Source: Sedimentibacter sp. SX930 (GTDB taxonomy: Bacteria > Bacillota > Bacilli > Lactobacillales > Aerococcaceae). From it: a stretch of 64,000 nucleotides of DNA. The translations under genes were made by a program, and so were the position numbers. This document shows positions 50,325-57,558 of the stretch, in pieces. The stretch covers positions 1-64,000 of the forward strand of contig MUZD01000004.1 of the NCBI GenBank assembly GCA_002155105.1, given 5' to 3'. Below the pieces are notes generated by a model that saw only the letters and a list, made by a program, of their open reading frames with translations, ran no database searches and had not been told where the DNA came from. Each line of letters opens with the position of its first letter. Position 1 is the first letter of the stretch.

Positions 50325-51320
50325 CTAAAGTAATTCCTGCGCCAACAAGGAATAGGTTTTGAGCCTCGCCTGTTGGGAATGCGGCATGCTGATGATCATC
50401 GCTTCGTCGAAACCGTACTGTTCCTGCAGATTCAGCAATGTTTCGGCTGTCTCTGTTGCGGTCCCGATAATATGCGTCTCGCGGATGTCGTTGATAAGCT
50501 GCTTCTCGATTTCCGTCAGCGGGTAAGCGGCGGCTTGTTCCGGGGTCATCAGGTGGTTGCGCATCATTCCGCGGAAAAGCTGCATCTTGAAAATCGCATA
50601 CGGCAACTCTTCATAGAGCGCTTCTTCGCGCGTGTCCGCGACGATGGCATGGAAAGCGACACTGATCTGTTTTTGGGGCATGGCTGCGGATGGAACAAAA
50701 TTCTTCTTGTAGAGGTCGAAAATACTTTTATCAAGCGTCCCGGTGAAGAACTGCGCGAATGAATAGCCGACGCCCATTCTGCCGGCCTGCACGGCACTGT
50801 TTCCGCTCGAACCCAATAACCAGGTCTGCGGAACGGTCACGTCTACAGGCGCCGCGGGAGTGTCCCGGTAAAGTGGGTCCTGGGGTTTTCGGTCTTCCAA
50901 AAGATCCAATATCGTCCGCAGTTTTTCGTAATGATTCTCCAATTGGGGCGGGTTGCCTTGCGCCAATGCGTACATGGACTGACGATCGCCTCCGGGTGCC
51001 CGGCCGACACCCAGATCAATCCGGCCGGGCGCAAAGCCGGACAGTGTTTTGAAGACTTCTGCGATTTTCAAAGGGGAGTAATGCATCATCATGACGCCTC
51101 CGGTTCCGACCCGGATCCGATCCGTCGCGGCCGCTATGAAGGCGGCGATGATTTCGGGTGCGGCGCTCGCCATCAAATTGCTGCCGTGATGCTCGGCGAA
51201 CCAAATTCGTTCGTACCCGAGGCTGTCCCCTAAACGGGCGAGTTCTTTGGCGTTCTGCAGGGACTGCTCGGCTGTACCGCCTGCTGTGATGTGGACTTGG
51301 TCCAAGATGCTTAGTTTCAT
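50325..51320 (-). CDS. Luciferase-like (LLM class) flavin-dependent monooxygenase
   Basis: 331 residues, TIM barrel using reduced FMN. LLM signatures are LGYERIWFAEHH near the N-terminus, VGTGGVMMMHYSPLKIAE, the GFAPGRIDLGVGRAPGGD stretch and YGFDEAMIISMPH at the end, matching the YvbT/MsnO8-type group. Such enzymes oxidise small organic compounds using O2, and several act in alkanesulfonate or hydrocarbon metabolism. The start is set at 51320 (MKLSILDQV), where GGAGG is found 5 bases upstream; the frame is open for a further 87 codons upstream without a site. Confidence 0.85.
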   Translation of the reverse strand: MKLSILDQVHITAGGTAEQSLQNAKELARLGDSLGYERIWFAEHHGSNLMASAAPEIIAAFIAAATDRIRVGTGGVMMMHYSPLKIAEVFKTLSGFAPGRIDLGVGRAPGGDRQSMYALAQGNPPQLENHYEKLRTILDLLEDRKPQDPLYRDTPAAPVDVTVPQTWLLGSSGNSAVQAGRMGVGYSFAQFFTGTLDKSIFDLYKKNFVPSAAMPQKQISVAFHAIVADTREEALYEELPYAIFKMQLFRGMMRNHLMTPEQAAAYPLTEIEKQLINDIRETHIIGTATETAETLLNLQEQYGFDEAMIISMPHSQQARLKTYSLLAQELL

Positions 51321-51444
51321 AATTTCCTCCGATTTTTCATTCTGAATAATTTGTGAAGGCTTTGTGCGAAATGCTGATAAGATGACTATAACAAACCCAG
51401 TCGCTTGGGACAAAGAATCAGCTTTTAAAATGTAAGCAGAAAGA

Positions 51445-51594
51445 GTGGAATCAAATACAAAGAAAGTATGGCCAAAAATAAAAGTAATCATAAAAGATGT
51501 ACTGACGGGTTTGCTTATTTTGTACACGATCATCGCGGTAGGCAACGATAATGTCGGGCCGATCCTGTACGCCAAATTCAAGCGATTATCTTAA
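51445..51594 (+). CDS. Possible 49-residue single-TM small protein
   Basis: A GTG opens a 49-residue frame (MESNTKKVWPKIKV at the start). It has a basic amphipathic N-terminus, one transmembrane helix (LTGLLILYTIIAVG) and a short polar tail ending YAKFKRLS, the profile of a genuine small membrane protein. It ends 19 bases before the VOC gene on the same strand, in the divergent gap 51321-51613. The upstream RBS is weak (AGAAAG). The reverse strand also extends an open frame here, so the call depends on composition and position. Confidence 0.45.
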   Translation: MESNTKKVWPKIKVIIKDVLTGLLILYTIIAVGNDNVGPILYAKFKRLS

Positions 51595-51613
51595 CGGAAA
51601 AGGAAGTGGTTAA

Positions 51614-52033
51614 ATGAGCATCATCCATCATATCGAAATCAATGTCAGCAATCTGGCAGCCAGCAAGCAATTTTGGTCGTGGCTATTGGAAAAGCTGGGC
51701 TTCAGCAAATACCAGGAATGGGAGCAAGGCTTCAGCTACAAGGAAGATGATACTTACATCGTCTTCGTCCAGACAGCCGAACGCTTCCTGGATGGAGCCT
51801 ATCACCGCAGCCGGACGGGATTGAACCACCTGGCCTTCGCTGTAGACACAAAACATCAGGTGGACGAACTGTACAAGGAACTGCAAAGTCGCGGCATCCC
51901 TCTGTTGTATCCCGAAAGGCATCCCTTCGCAGGTGGTAAGGAACATTACGCCGTCTTTTTCGAAGACCCCGATCGGATCAAAGTAGAGGTTGCGGCAAGG
52001 TCCCCATTCGGACAGACGAAACACATCCATTAA
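51614..52033 (+). CDS. VOC-family (glyoxalase/bleomycin-resistance) protein
   Basis: 139 residues, one complete pair of beta-alpha-beta-beta-beta modules. HHIEINVSNLAASKQFW opens the first module and GLNHLAFAVDTKHQVDELY the second; the EDPDRIKVEV strand carries the metal-ligand Glu. His, His and Glu ligands in those three positions suit a divalent metal. Function cannot be told within this superfamily of lyases, dioxygenases and drug-binding proteins. AAGGAAG precedes the ATG. The flavodoxin gene follows after 36 bases. Confidence 0.85.
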   Translation: MSIIHHIEINVSNLAASKQFWSWLLEKLGFSKYQEWEQGFSYKEDDTYIVFVQTAERFLDGAYHRSRTGLNHLAFAVDTKHQVDELYKELQSRGIPLLYPERHPFAGGKEHYAVFFEDPDRIKVEVAARSPFGQTKHIH

Positions 52034-52069
52034 TGGCGAAAATTTAAATAACAGAAAGTGGGAAAGGCT

Positions 52070-52570
52070 ATGGAAATCGGGATCATCATCCATTCTCTGA
52101 CCGGCAATACCTTGTCGGTAGCGGAGCGACTGCAGGAAAGGTTGACGGCTGACGGGCATGATGTGGAGATCGAACAACTCAAGACCATAGGCGAGGAAAA
52201 TACAAACGAATCAAACAGCGCGAGCATCAAACTGAAGTCCTATCCAGATCCGCAGGCACACGATCTTCTGATCATCGCCGGACCGGTGAGAGGCGCTTCC
52301 GCTTCCCCTGTCCTGAAGCATTATTTTTCGCGGGTCGGCCAATTTGAGAACAAGCCCACGCTCCTGTTTGTGACCGAGTTCTTCCCTTTCCCGTGGATGG
52401 GCGGAAAAAATGCCTTGAAGCAGATGACGGCACTTTGCGCAGAACACGGTGCCGAAGTCATCGGCAGCGGCGTCATCAACTGGAAGAATCCTCACCGCGA
52501 AAGGCAGATTACGGATTTGCTTCAGCAGTTCAGTGATTTGGCCGCGCGGATGGATCAAAAAATCAAATAG
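52070..52570 (+). CDS. Flavodoxin family protein
   Basis: 166 residues with the flavodoxin fold: the phosphate-binding loop HSLTGNTLSVAERL directly after strand 1, a FMN-contact segment AGPVRGASASPVLKHYF and strand 4 LLFVTEFFPFPWMGG. FMN-dependent electron-transfer or reductase role in the cytoplasm. The ATG at 52070 is preferred over an in-frame GTG at 52058, which overlaps the purine-rich region that probably serves as RBS. Between the VOC and rtcB genes on the same strand. Confidence 0.8.
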   Translation: MEIGIIIHSLTGNTLSVAERLQERLTADGHDVEIEQLKTIGEENTNESNSASIKLKSYPDPQAHDLLIIAGPVRGASASPVLKHYFSRVGQFENKPTLLFVTEFFPFPWMGGKNALKQMTALCAEHGAEVIGSGVINWKNPHRERQITDLLQQFSDLAARMDQKIK

Positions 52571-52608
52571 CTGCGCTGCGCAAGATATCCGGAAAGGGGC
52601 ATCAAGAG

Positions 52609-53856
52609 ATGATTACCATCTTCAATTCCAAGGAACAGAAGTGGCCAATCAAGGTGTGGCTGGAGAATGAGGAACAGATAGGCGAGGATTGTCTGCAGCA
52701 AGCGAAGAACTTGTCTAATCTGCCGTTTCTGCATCAATGGGTTGTATTGATGCCGGATACGCATTCCGGCTATGGGATGCCGATCGGAGGCGTCATCGCT
52801 GCCGAAAAGGTCATCATTCCGAATGCGGTCGGGGTGGATATCGGATGCGGGATGAGCTTTGTCCAGACGAACATTCCGGTTGAACGGCTGATCGAAATCG
52901 AGACGCCGAACGGGAAACTGGCCCAGGCGATCGCGGGCGACATCCTGCGGAATATCCCGACCGGCTTCGAGCACCATAAGAAAAAACAGCAATGCAAATC
53001 GGTAACCCGCTTCCTTGAGAGCATGACACCCGAGGAAAAGGAAACAATGCCGCAGGAATTGATGAAGGAACTGGACGATGCCGTCTATCAAGTCGGCACG
53101 CTCGGCAGCGGCAACCATTTCATCGAACTGCAGACGGACGATCAGGGAAAGCTTGGCATCATGCTGCATTCCGGATCGCGCAATCTGGGCTTCAAAATCT
53201 GCCATTATTTCAACGATCTGGCCAAGGAAATGAACAAGCAGGACCAGTCTCCGGTCCCTCCCGAATGGGATCTGGCTTATTTTTCAACCGAAAGTGATCT
53301 CGGGAAACAGTATCTGCGCTGGATGAAATTGGCGATGGATTTCGCCGAAGAAAACCGCAACCAGATGATGGAGATAGTGCTCGATATCGTCCGACTCTGG
53401 GTGAAAAAATACGCCGGCATCAACCATGTCAATTTGTCGGATGCCGTCCACTGCCACCACAATTATGCCGCACTGGAAGATCATTACGGCAAAGAAGTCT
53501 GGGTCCACCGCAAAGGGGCGATCCGCGCCGGTGTGGGCGAACTGGGCATCATTCCGGGCGCGATGGGGACCTATTCCTATCTGGTCAAAGGCAAAGGCAA
53601 TCCGGAAAGTTTCCAGTCCTGTTCACACGGGGCTGGCAGGCGCATGAGCCGATTGGATGCTAGAGAGCAGTTCAGTGTCCAGGACACCATCCTGGATTTG
53701 AGGGCATTAGGAGTCTTTCTCGCGAAAGCCAAACGGACAGACGTCGGCACAGAATCGCGATTTGCCTATAAAGCCATCGATTTTGTGCTCTCCCAGGAAC
53801 TGGATCTCGTTGAACCGGTACGCCGCCTAAAGACCGTCGCAGTTGTAAAAGGCTGA
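52609..53856 (+). CDS. rtcB: RtcB-family RNA ligase
   Basis: 415 residues. RtcB joins 2',3'-cyclic phosphate RNA ends to 5'-OH ends using GTP and Mn2+. Motifs are visible in order: MPDTHSGYGMPIGG, VGVDIGCGM (Mn ligands), GSGNHFIEL, HSGSRNLG, CHHNY, RKGAIRAGVGELGIIPGAMG and SCSHGAGRRMSR, in which His340 is the expected guanylylated histidine. No archease or RtcA gene is adjacent, as usual in many Firmicutes. GAAAGGGGC is upstream. The HAAS-like membrane gene follows after 19 bases. Confidence 0.92.
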   Translation: MITIFNSKEQKWPIKVWLENEEQIGEDCLQQAKNLSNLPFLHQWVVLMPDTHSGYGMPIGGVIAAEKVIIPNAVGVDIGCGMSFVQTNIPVERLIEIETPNGKLAQAIAGDILRNIPTGFEHHKKKQQCKSVTRFLESMTPEEKETMPQELMKELDDAVYQVGTLGSGNHFIELQTDDQGKLGIMLHSGSRNLGFKICHYFNDLAKEMNKQDQSPVPPEWDLAYFSTESDLGKQYLRWMKLAMDFAEENRNQMMEIVLDIVRLWVKKYAGINHVNLSDAVHCHHNYAALEDHYGKEVWVHRKGAIRAGVGELGIIPGAMGTYSYLVKGKGNPESFQSCSHGAGRRMSRLDAREQFSVQDTILDLRALGVFLAKAKRTDVGTESRFAYKAIDFVLSQELDLVEPVRRLKTVAVVKG

Positions 53857-53875
53857 AAAGAAAAGAGGGACAAAA

Positions 53876-54853
53876 ATGGAACTGCAGGAAAGGTACATCG
53901 CGGCCGGCCTGAAACATATACCGCCGACCGAAAAAGATGGAGTGGAAAGGGCCATGCGCCGCATCATTGCGGAGCGGCTACAGGAACGCGGCGATGCTTC
54001 CGAAGAAACGGAACGCGAAGTGTTGAGGGGATTGGGGAGTCCGAGGATTCTGGCTGAAAAGCAACTGAGTGAACCGCCCCATCTGATCGGACCGGAACTC
54101 TACGGCACCTACATGTTGATCGTAAAAATCGTCATGACGGTGGCGGTCATTGGCACGCTGATCGGAAATACCGTCGATTTCATCGTCAATGATGTGGAAT
54201 TGCTGCGTTATTTCGCCATAAGTTTCGCGACGGCAATAAGTGCGGCAATCGGTGCCTTCGGGTGGGTGACGCTCGTGTTCGCCATCATGGAAAGGACGGC
54301 AAAAGAGAAGATCCTTAGAGAAATCCAGGAAGACTGGAGTCTGGCTGATCTGCCCGAGAAGGAAGTTCCGCAGAAACCGTTCAGCAGGATTGGGGTCATC
54401 ATCGGCATCATCTTTACGGTGCTTTTCCTCGTCCTCGTCAACCAATACAGCCAGCTGCTGGGATTCTACTATACACTGGACGGCAGCATCCAGGAAATGA
54501 TTCCGGTGTTGAATCAGGAAGTGTTCCGCAGTTACCTGCCTTACATCAACGCCATGTTGGTGCTGCAATTGCTGTTCTCCGCCAGCAAACTCGTTTTCAG
54601 GAAGTGGACCTATCCGGTCGCGACCGCCAATCTGATTTTGAATGTGCTTTCGTTTGTATTGTTGTGGTTCATCCTTCAAGATACAGCCATCCTGAATCCG
54701 GAGCTCGTCACGAAAATCGCCGAAGCCACGGATGGGCAAAGGGTGCTCAATACTGCATTCAACTCGATCAAAGTTGTATTCCTGTTCATCTTCCTGCTGG
54801 ACTCCTTTGAGGGTTTCCATGATGCCTACAAAAACAGCAAAAAGCCGGTCTGA
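53876..54853 (+). CDS. Membrane protein with HAAS-like N-terminal domain
   Basis: 325 residues. The N-terminal 70 residues, RYIAAGLKHIPPTEKDGVERAMRRII and RGLGSPRILAEKQL (in parts), resemble the HAAS/DUF1700 signalling helix bundle that normally pairs with PadR-type regulators. Six hydrophobic segments follow (about 81-101, 111-135, 172-192, 219-238, 244-263 and 288-310). No PadR gene is next to it. Function unknown. It may form an operon with rtcB (19-base gap), which would be an odd combination. Confidence 0.6.
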   Translation: MELQERYIAAGLKHIPPTEKDGVERAMRRIIAERLQERGDASEETEREVLRGLGSPRILAEKQLSEPPHLIGPELYGTYMLIVKIVMTVAVIGTLIGNTVDFIVNDVELLRYFAISFATAISAAIGAFGWVTLVFAIMERTAKEKILREIQEDWSLADLPEKEVPQKPFSRIGVIIGIIFTVLFLVLVNQYSQLLGFYYTLDGSIQEMIPVLNQEVFRSYLPYINAMLVLQLLFSASKLVFRKWTYPVATANLILNVLSFVLLWFILQDTAILNPELVTKIAEATDGQRVLNTAFNSIKVVFLFIFLLDSFEGFHDAYKNSKKPV

Positions 54854-54892
54854 ACCGACAAACAATTGCTGCGGGTATGTGAAAAGCGGAGC

Positions 54893-54906
54893 GGATGTTC
54901 TATAAT
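54893..54906 (+). promoter_or_regulatory. Promoter sharing GATGTTCTATAAT with the photolyase promoter
   Basis: -10 TATAAT at 54901-54906 preceded by GGATGTTC, the same as at 35003-35015. It serves the gene at 54976. CGGTTA follows at 54924, a partial copy of the leader element of the promoters at 25032 and 30855. Confidence 0.5.
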
Positions 54907-54975
54907 GGGAATGCAAAACAAAACGGTTATTCCGCTGAGCGGTGGACCGGTATTTTTGGAGGGAACCAATTAATC

Positions 54976-55347
54976 ATGGAACAGTCAAAAGCAAAAGAAT
55001 ACATCCTTCTTAACGAAGTCACGAACGAATATCTGACGCGTGTCACCTTCATGGGCAGTACCGTCTACAAGACGACGACGCTCGATTTGGCGATGCGTTT
55101 CTCCGAGCAGGATAAGGAGAGCTTGGAAGCGATGGGAGCCGGCAATCCGGAAAAGGTGCTGAACAACATCGAAGCGACCGCCTTCGGAAACGACAGCGAT
55201 GTGAAGGAAACATACAGATTGTCCAACTTGAGCTTCCTGTCGATCAACGACTTGACGCCGGAGGAAAGGGCAGCCTTCAATCAGGAAATCGAAGAGGGAA
55301 AAAAGAAAGCCGCCAGGATCCATTGCTGCCGGATCGTCAGCAGATAA
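54976..55347 (+). CDS. Hypothetical protein
   Basis: 123 residues, soluble, not recognised. It contains VTNEYLTRVTFMGSTVYKTTT, DKESLEAMGAGNPEKVL and DLTPEERAAFNQEIEEGKKK, plus two adjacent Cys near the C-terminus (IHCCRIVSR). GGAGGG lies 11 bases before the ATG, a wide spacing. The gene is preceded by its own promoter and ends before a long intergenic stretch with a terminator at 55522. Confidence 0.55.
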   Translation: MEQSKAKEYILLNEVTNEYLTRVTFMGSTVYKTTTLDLAMRFSEQDKESLEAMGAGNPEKVLNNIEATAFGNDSDVKETYRLSNLSFLSINDLTPEERAAFNQEIEEGKKKAARIHCCRIVSR

Positions 55348-55521
55348 TCCGCCAAGACGCAGCAAGCAGCAATCAATCAAACCAGTCATTATTCAGGATA
55401 GAGCAGTAGGCAAATTTTCAGGTCAGGTTGCACAAGCCAGCCCCGTAAAAAGGCTGCTGCTGACTTCGAATGACACTCCTCGACGGATGGGCGAGGAACG
55501 CCAGCGAAAAGGCAAAAAAAC
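55348..55521. other. Intergenic stretch, no gene seen
   Basis: Part of the 470-base gap 55348-55817. This first portion has no recognised gene or signal; the later parts hold the terminators and the hairpin repeat listed separately. Confidence 0.4.
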
Positions 55522-55573
55522 GGGGCTGTATCAAACCAGAAGATAATTTTCTGGTTTGACACAGCCCTTTTCT
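55522..55573. terminator. Long-stem terminator
   Basis: GGGCTGTATCAAACCAGAA pairs with TTCTGGTTTGACACAGCCC (one mismatch), followed by four T. It also has an A-run on the left, so it may work both ways. Confidence 0.75.
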
Positions 55574-55589
55574 ATGGAAAAATGAATTT

Positions 55590-55740
55590 ATGCTGACGAT
55601 TAGCTCCGGGCAGGAGATCTTCCGCCGGAGCTAAACAACAAAAAAGAGCATCACCTCCGACCACCACGGCTTCGCAGGAGAACAGCCACCAATTCCGACT
55701 CCAGCTCCGGCCAGCATTCTCTCACCGGAGTTGAAGTTGA
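55590..55740. repeat. Intergenic repeat element with CCGG hairpins
   Basis: TTAGCTCCGG (55600-55609) pairs with CCGGAGCTAA (55625-55634); a second stem CTCCGG (55705-55710) / CCGGAG (55725-55730) follows. The layout and parts of the sequence (CCAATTCCG, CTCACCGGAGTTGAAGTTGA against CTTCACCGGAACTGAATTTTGA) match the element at 44101-44270. Confidence 0.55.
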
Positions 55741-55769
55741 GCTACCCGGCATCCCTGCCACCAAAGCAG

Positions 55770-55805
55770 AAAAAAGAGGCTATCTCTTATGAGACGGCCC
55801 CGTTC
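55770..55805 (-). terminator. Terminator of the acetate-uptake-family gene
   Basis: On the minus strand: CGGGGCCGTCTCATAAGAGA, paired with the following TAGCCTC, then six T. It lies 13 bases after the stop codon. Confidence 0.7.
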
Positions 55806-55817
55806 TTGTTTCATATT

Positions 55818-56465
55818 TTATTTGCTTGTTGCTACTTCGACTTTTGCTGCCTTCTTAACAGTCGTCACATTGCCCAACGGCAGGACTTCTTCGCCATAGA
55901 CTTCGTTCAAAACTTGTGCCAATGCGCCGTAGATTGCTGAGAATCCGCAGAAGATACCTTCGTAACCCGCGATAGTCGCAATCATTTCATTGCCTGTGAA
56001 GTCTCCCAAAGCAAGCAAGAAGAAAAGCAATGTTAATGAACCGAAGACGATCTGCAGGTTTTTGCTGATGCGCAATGTTCCGACGAACATGCCCAACGTG
56101 AACAGACCCCACATGAACAGGTAAGCAGCCATCGCTTGAGCCGAAGCCGCTTCGCCCATGCCAAGTCCAGGCATAACGATCGTTCCGACAAGGGAAAGCC
56201 AGAAGAAACCGTAAGAAGTGAAGGCAGTTGCGCCGAAAGTGTTGTTTTTCTTGAATTCCATGATGCCGGCAATGACTTGCGCCATGCCGCCGAAGAAAAT
56301 GCCCATAGCCAAAATCATCGTGTTCATCGGGAAGTAACCTGCGTTGTGGATGTTCAACAATACAGTAGTCATGCCGAAGCCCAATAAGCCAAGCGGCGCT
56401 GGATTAGCAGTGAATTCTTTCAAGCTGACGATCGTGTTGTTCTGTGTATTTGATGCGTTTTTCAT
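55818..56465 (-). CDS. GPR1/FUN34/YaaH (SatP-like) acetate uptake family transporter
   Basis: 215 residues, six transmembrane helices. The family signature [18 protein letters not shown] lies at the start of helix 1 (about 19-36), preceded by a soluble N-terminus. Characterised relatives (SatP, AceP) move acetate or succinate with H+ in or out of the cell. Start set at 56465 because AAAGGAG lies upstream; the frame is open 33 codons further. A fermentative organism making acetate by PFL would benefit from it. Promoter at 56515-56543 with tandem repeats further upstream. Confidence 0.85.
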   Translation of the reverse strand: MKNASNTQNNTIVSLKEFTANPAPLGLLGFGMTTVLLNIHNAGYFPMNTMILAMGIFFGGMAQVIAGIMEFKKNNTFGATAFTSYGFFWLSLVGTIVMPGLGMGEAASAQAMAAYLFMWGLFTLGMFVGTLRISKNLQIVFGSLTLLFFLLALGDFTGNEMIATIAGYEGIFCGFSAIYGALAQVLNEVYGEEVLPLGNVTTVKKAAKVEVATSK

Positions 56466-56514
56466 TAGTAGTCCGTTCTCCTTTGATTTCAAATCTGAAA
56501 ATAATGTCAGGGTG

Positions 56515-56543
56515 ATTATATCCATATTGCTTGATGCCGTCAA
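56515..56543 (-). promoter_or_regulatory. Promoter of the acetate-uptake-family gene
   Basis: On the minus strand TTGACG (56543-56538), 17-base spacer, TATAAT (56520-56515). Near-consensus. Confidence 0.65.
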
Positions 56544-56555
56544 TCTGTTTCGGAA

Positions 56556-56577
56556 AAAGTACACTTAAAGTTCACTT
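56556..56577. promoter_or_regulatory. Two adjacent 11-base direct repeats
   Basis: AAAGTACACTT (56556-56566) and AAAGTTCACTT (56567-56577) are contiguous and differ by one base. They lie 12 bases upstream of the -35 box, a good place for an activator; 11 bases is one helix turn, so both copies would face the same side. Confidence 0.5.
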
Positions 56578-56697
56578 TTGATGCTACGGCAAGTGCGTCT
56601 GGATGTAAGCGTTCTTTCTATGTGAGCGCTGTGAAGAAGTGATTCTGCAGAGAAAATAATAAAACGATTTTGAGGATTCGAAAGGATGGAAGATGAA

Positions 56698-57558
56698 ATG
56701 ATAGCGATAAAGAAAATCATTGCGGTCGGCGGGGTTCTGCTCGGGACTGTCGGAGTTGTGCATGCCTATCTGCGCACGGCGCCTTCCAAAGCCGCTGGGG
56801 AATTTGCCGATTTGGCGGAGGATTTATTGAAGGAAACGGAGCCGGCAAAGGGTCGCTTCACAGAAACAGATATTGCGACGCTACCCGGCCCTGTCCGACG
56901 TCATCTACGCCGTTGCGGATATCTCGGGAAACCGAAAATGGCCTACATGAAGGTAGTTTTTCCGAATGTCTCCTTTTCGCTCGGAAAGGGAAAAAAGGCC
57001 ATCAATATTGCGTATACACAATATAATTTTGTGGACGGTCCCGACCGGATCGCCTACATCGACAGTTCACTCTATGGCGTACCTTTCGAAGGGGTTGATG
57101 CCTATGTCGACGGCAAGGGCTCGATGAAAGGGATTTTGGCAAAAAATATCACACTGTTCGACATTGACGGAGAAGCGATGGACAAGGCCAGTCTGGTGAC
57201 GTTCCTGTCCGAGTGCCTCTTCGTTCCGAATGCGGCTCTTCAGGACTACATCCGCTGGGAGGCAATCGATGCGCACCACGCCAAAGCAGTGATCACGGCG
57301 CACGGCACCACTGCGGAAGGGGTCTTCACTTTCAATGAAGATGATGAAATGATTGCCTTTTCGACCAACGACCGGGAAGCTACGACGATGGATGGAAAAA
57401 GTGAAAAAGTCAGATGGTCAGCCATCTGCGGTGGATACAAGGAAATCAATGGCATTCGTCAGCCGACGGATCTGAAGGCGGTCTGGCACTATGACGAAGG
57501 GGATTTCACTTACTTTGATGCGAAAGCTGCGATGATGAGTTATGACAAACAAGAATGA
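56698..57558 (+). CDS. DUF6544-like protein
   Basis: 286 residues. A hydrophobic N-terminal helix (KIIAVGGVLLGTVGVVHAYL) probably anchors it in the membrane. Then come TDIATLPGPVRRHLRRCGYLG, which I associate with DUF6544 from memory, and a domain of beta strands with SSLYGVPFEGVDAYVDGKG, RWEAIDAHHAKAVI and FTYFDAKAAMMSYD. Function unknown. The start at 56698 has GGAAG at 5-base spacing; an ATG 12 bases earlier is too close to AAAGG. It overlaps the P-type ATPase gene by 17 bases. Confidence 0.65.
   Translation: MIAIKKIIAVGGVLLGTVGVVHAYLRTAPSKAAGEFADLAEDLLKETEPAKGRFTETDIATLPGPVRRHLRRCGYLGKPKMAYMKVVFPNVSFSLGKGKKAINIAYTQYNFVDGPDRIAYIDSSLYGVPFEGVDAYVDGKGSMKGILAKNITLFDIDGEAMDKASLVTFLSECLFVPNAALQDYIRWEAIDAHHAKAVITAHGTTAEGVFTFNEDDEMIAFSTNDREATTMDGKSEKVRWSAICGGYKEINGIRQPTDLKAVWHYDEGDFTYFDAKAAMMSYDKQE

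Noticed and set aside
53978-54916. 312-codon open frame antisense to the HAAS-like membrane protein
   Set aside because: Dense in His, Arg and Gln as expected from the reverse of a membrane protein; no start signals.
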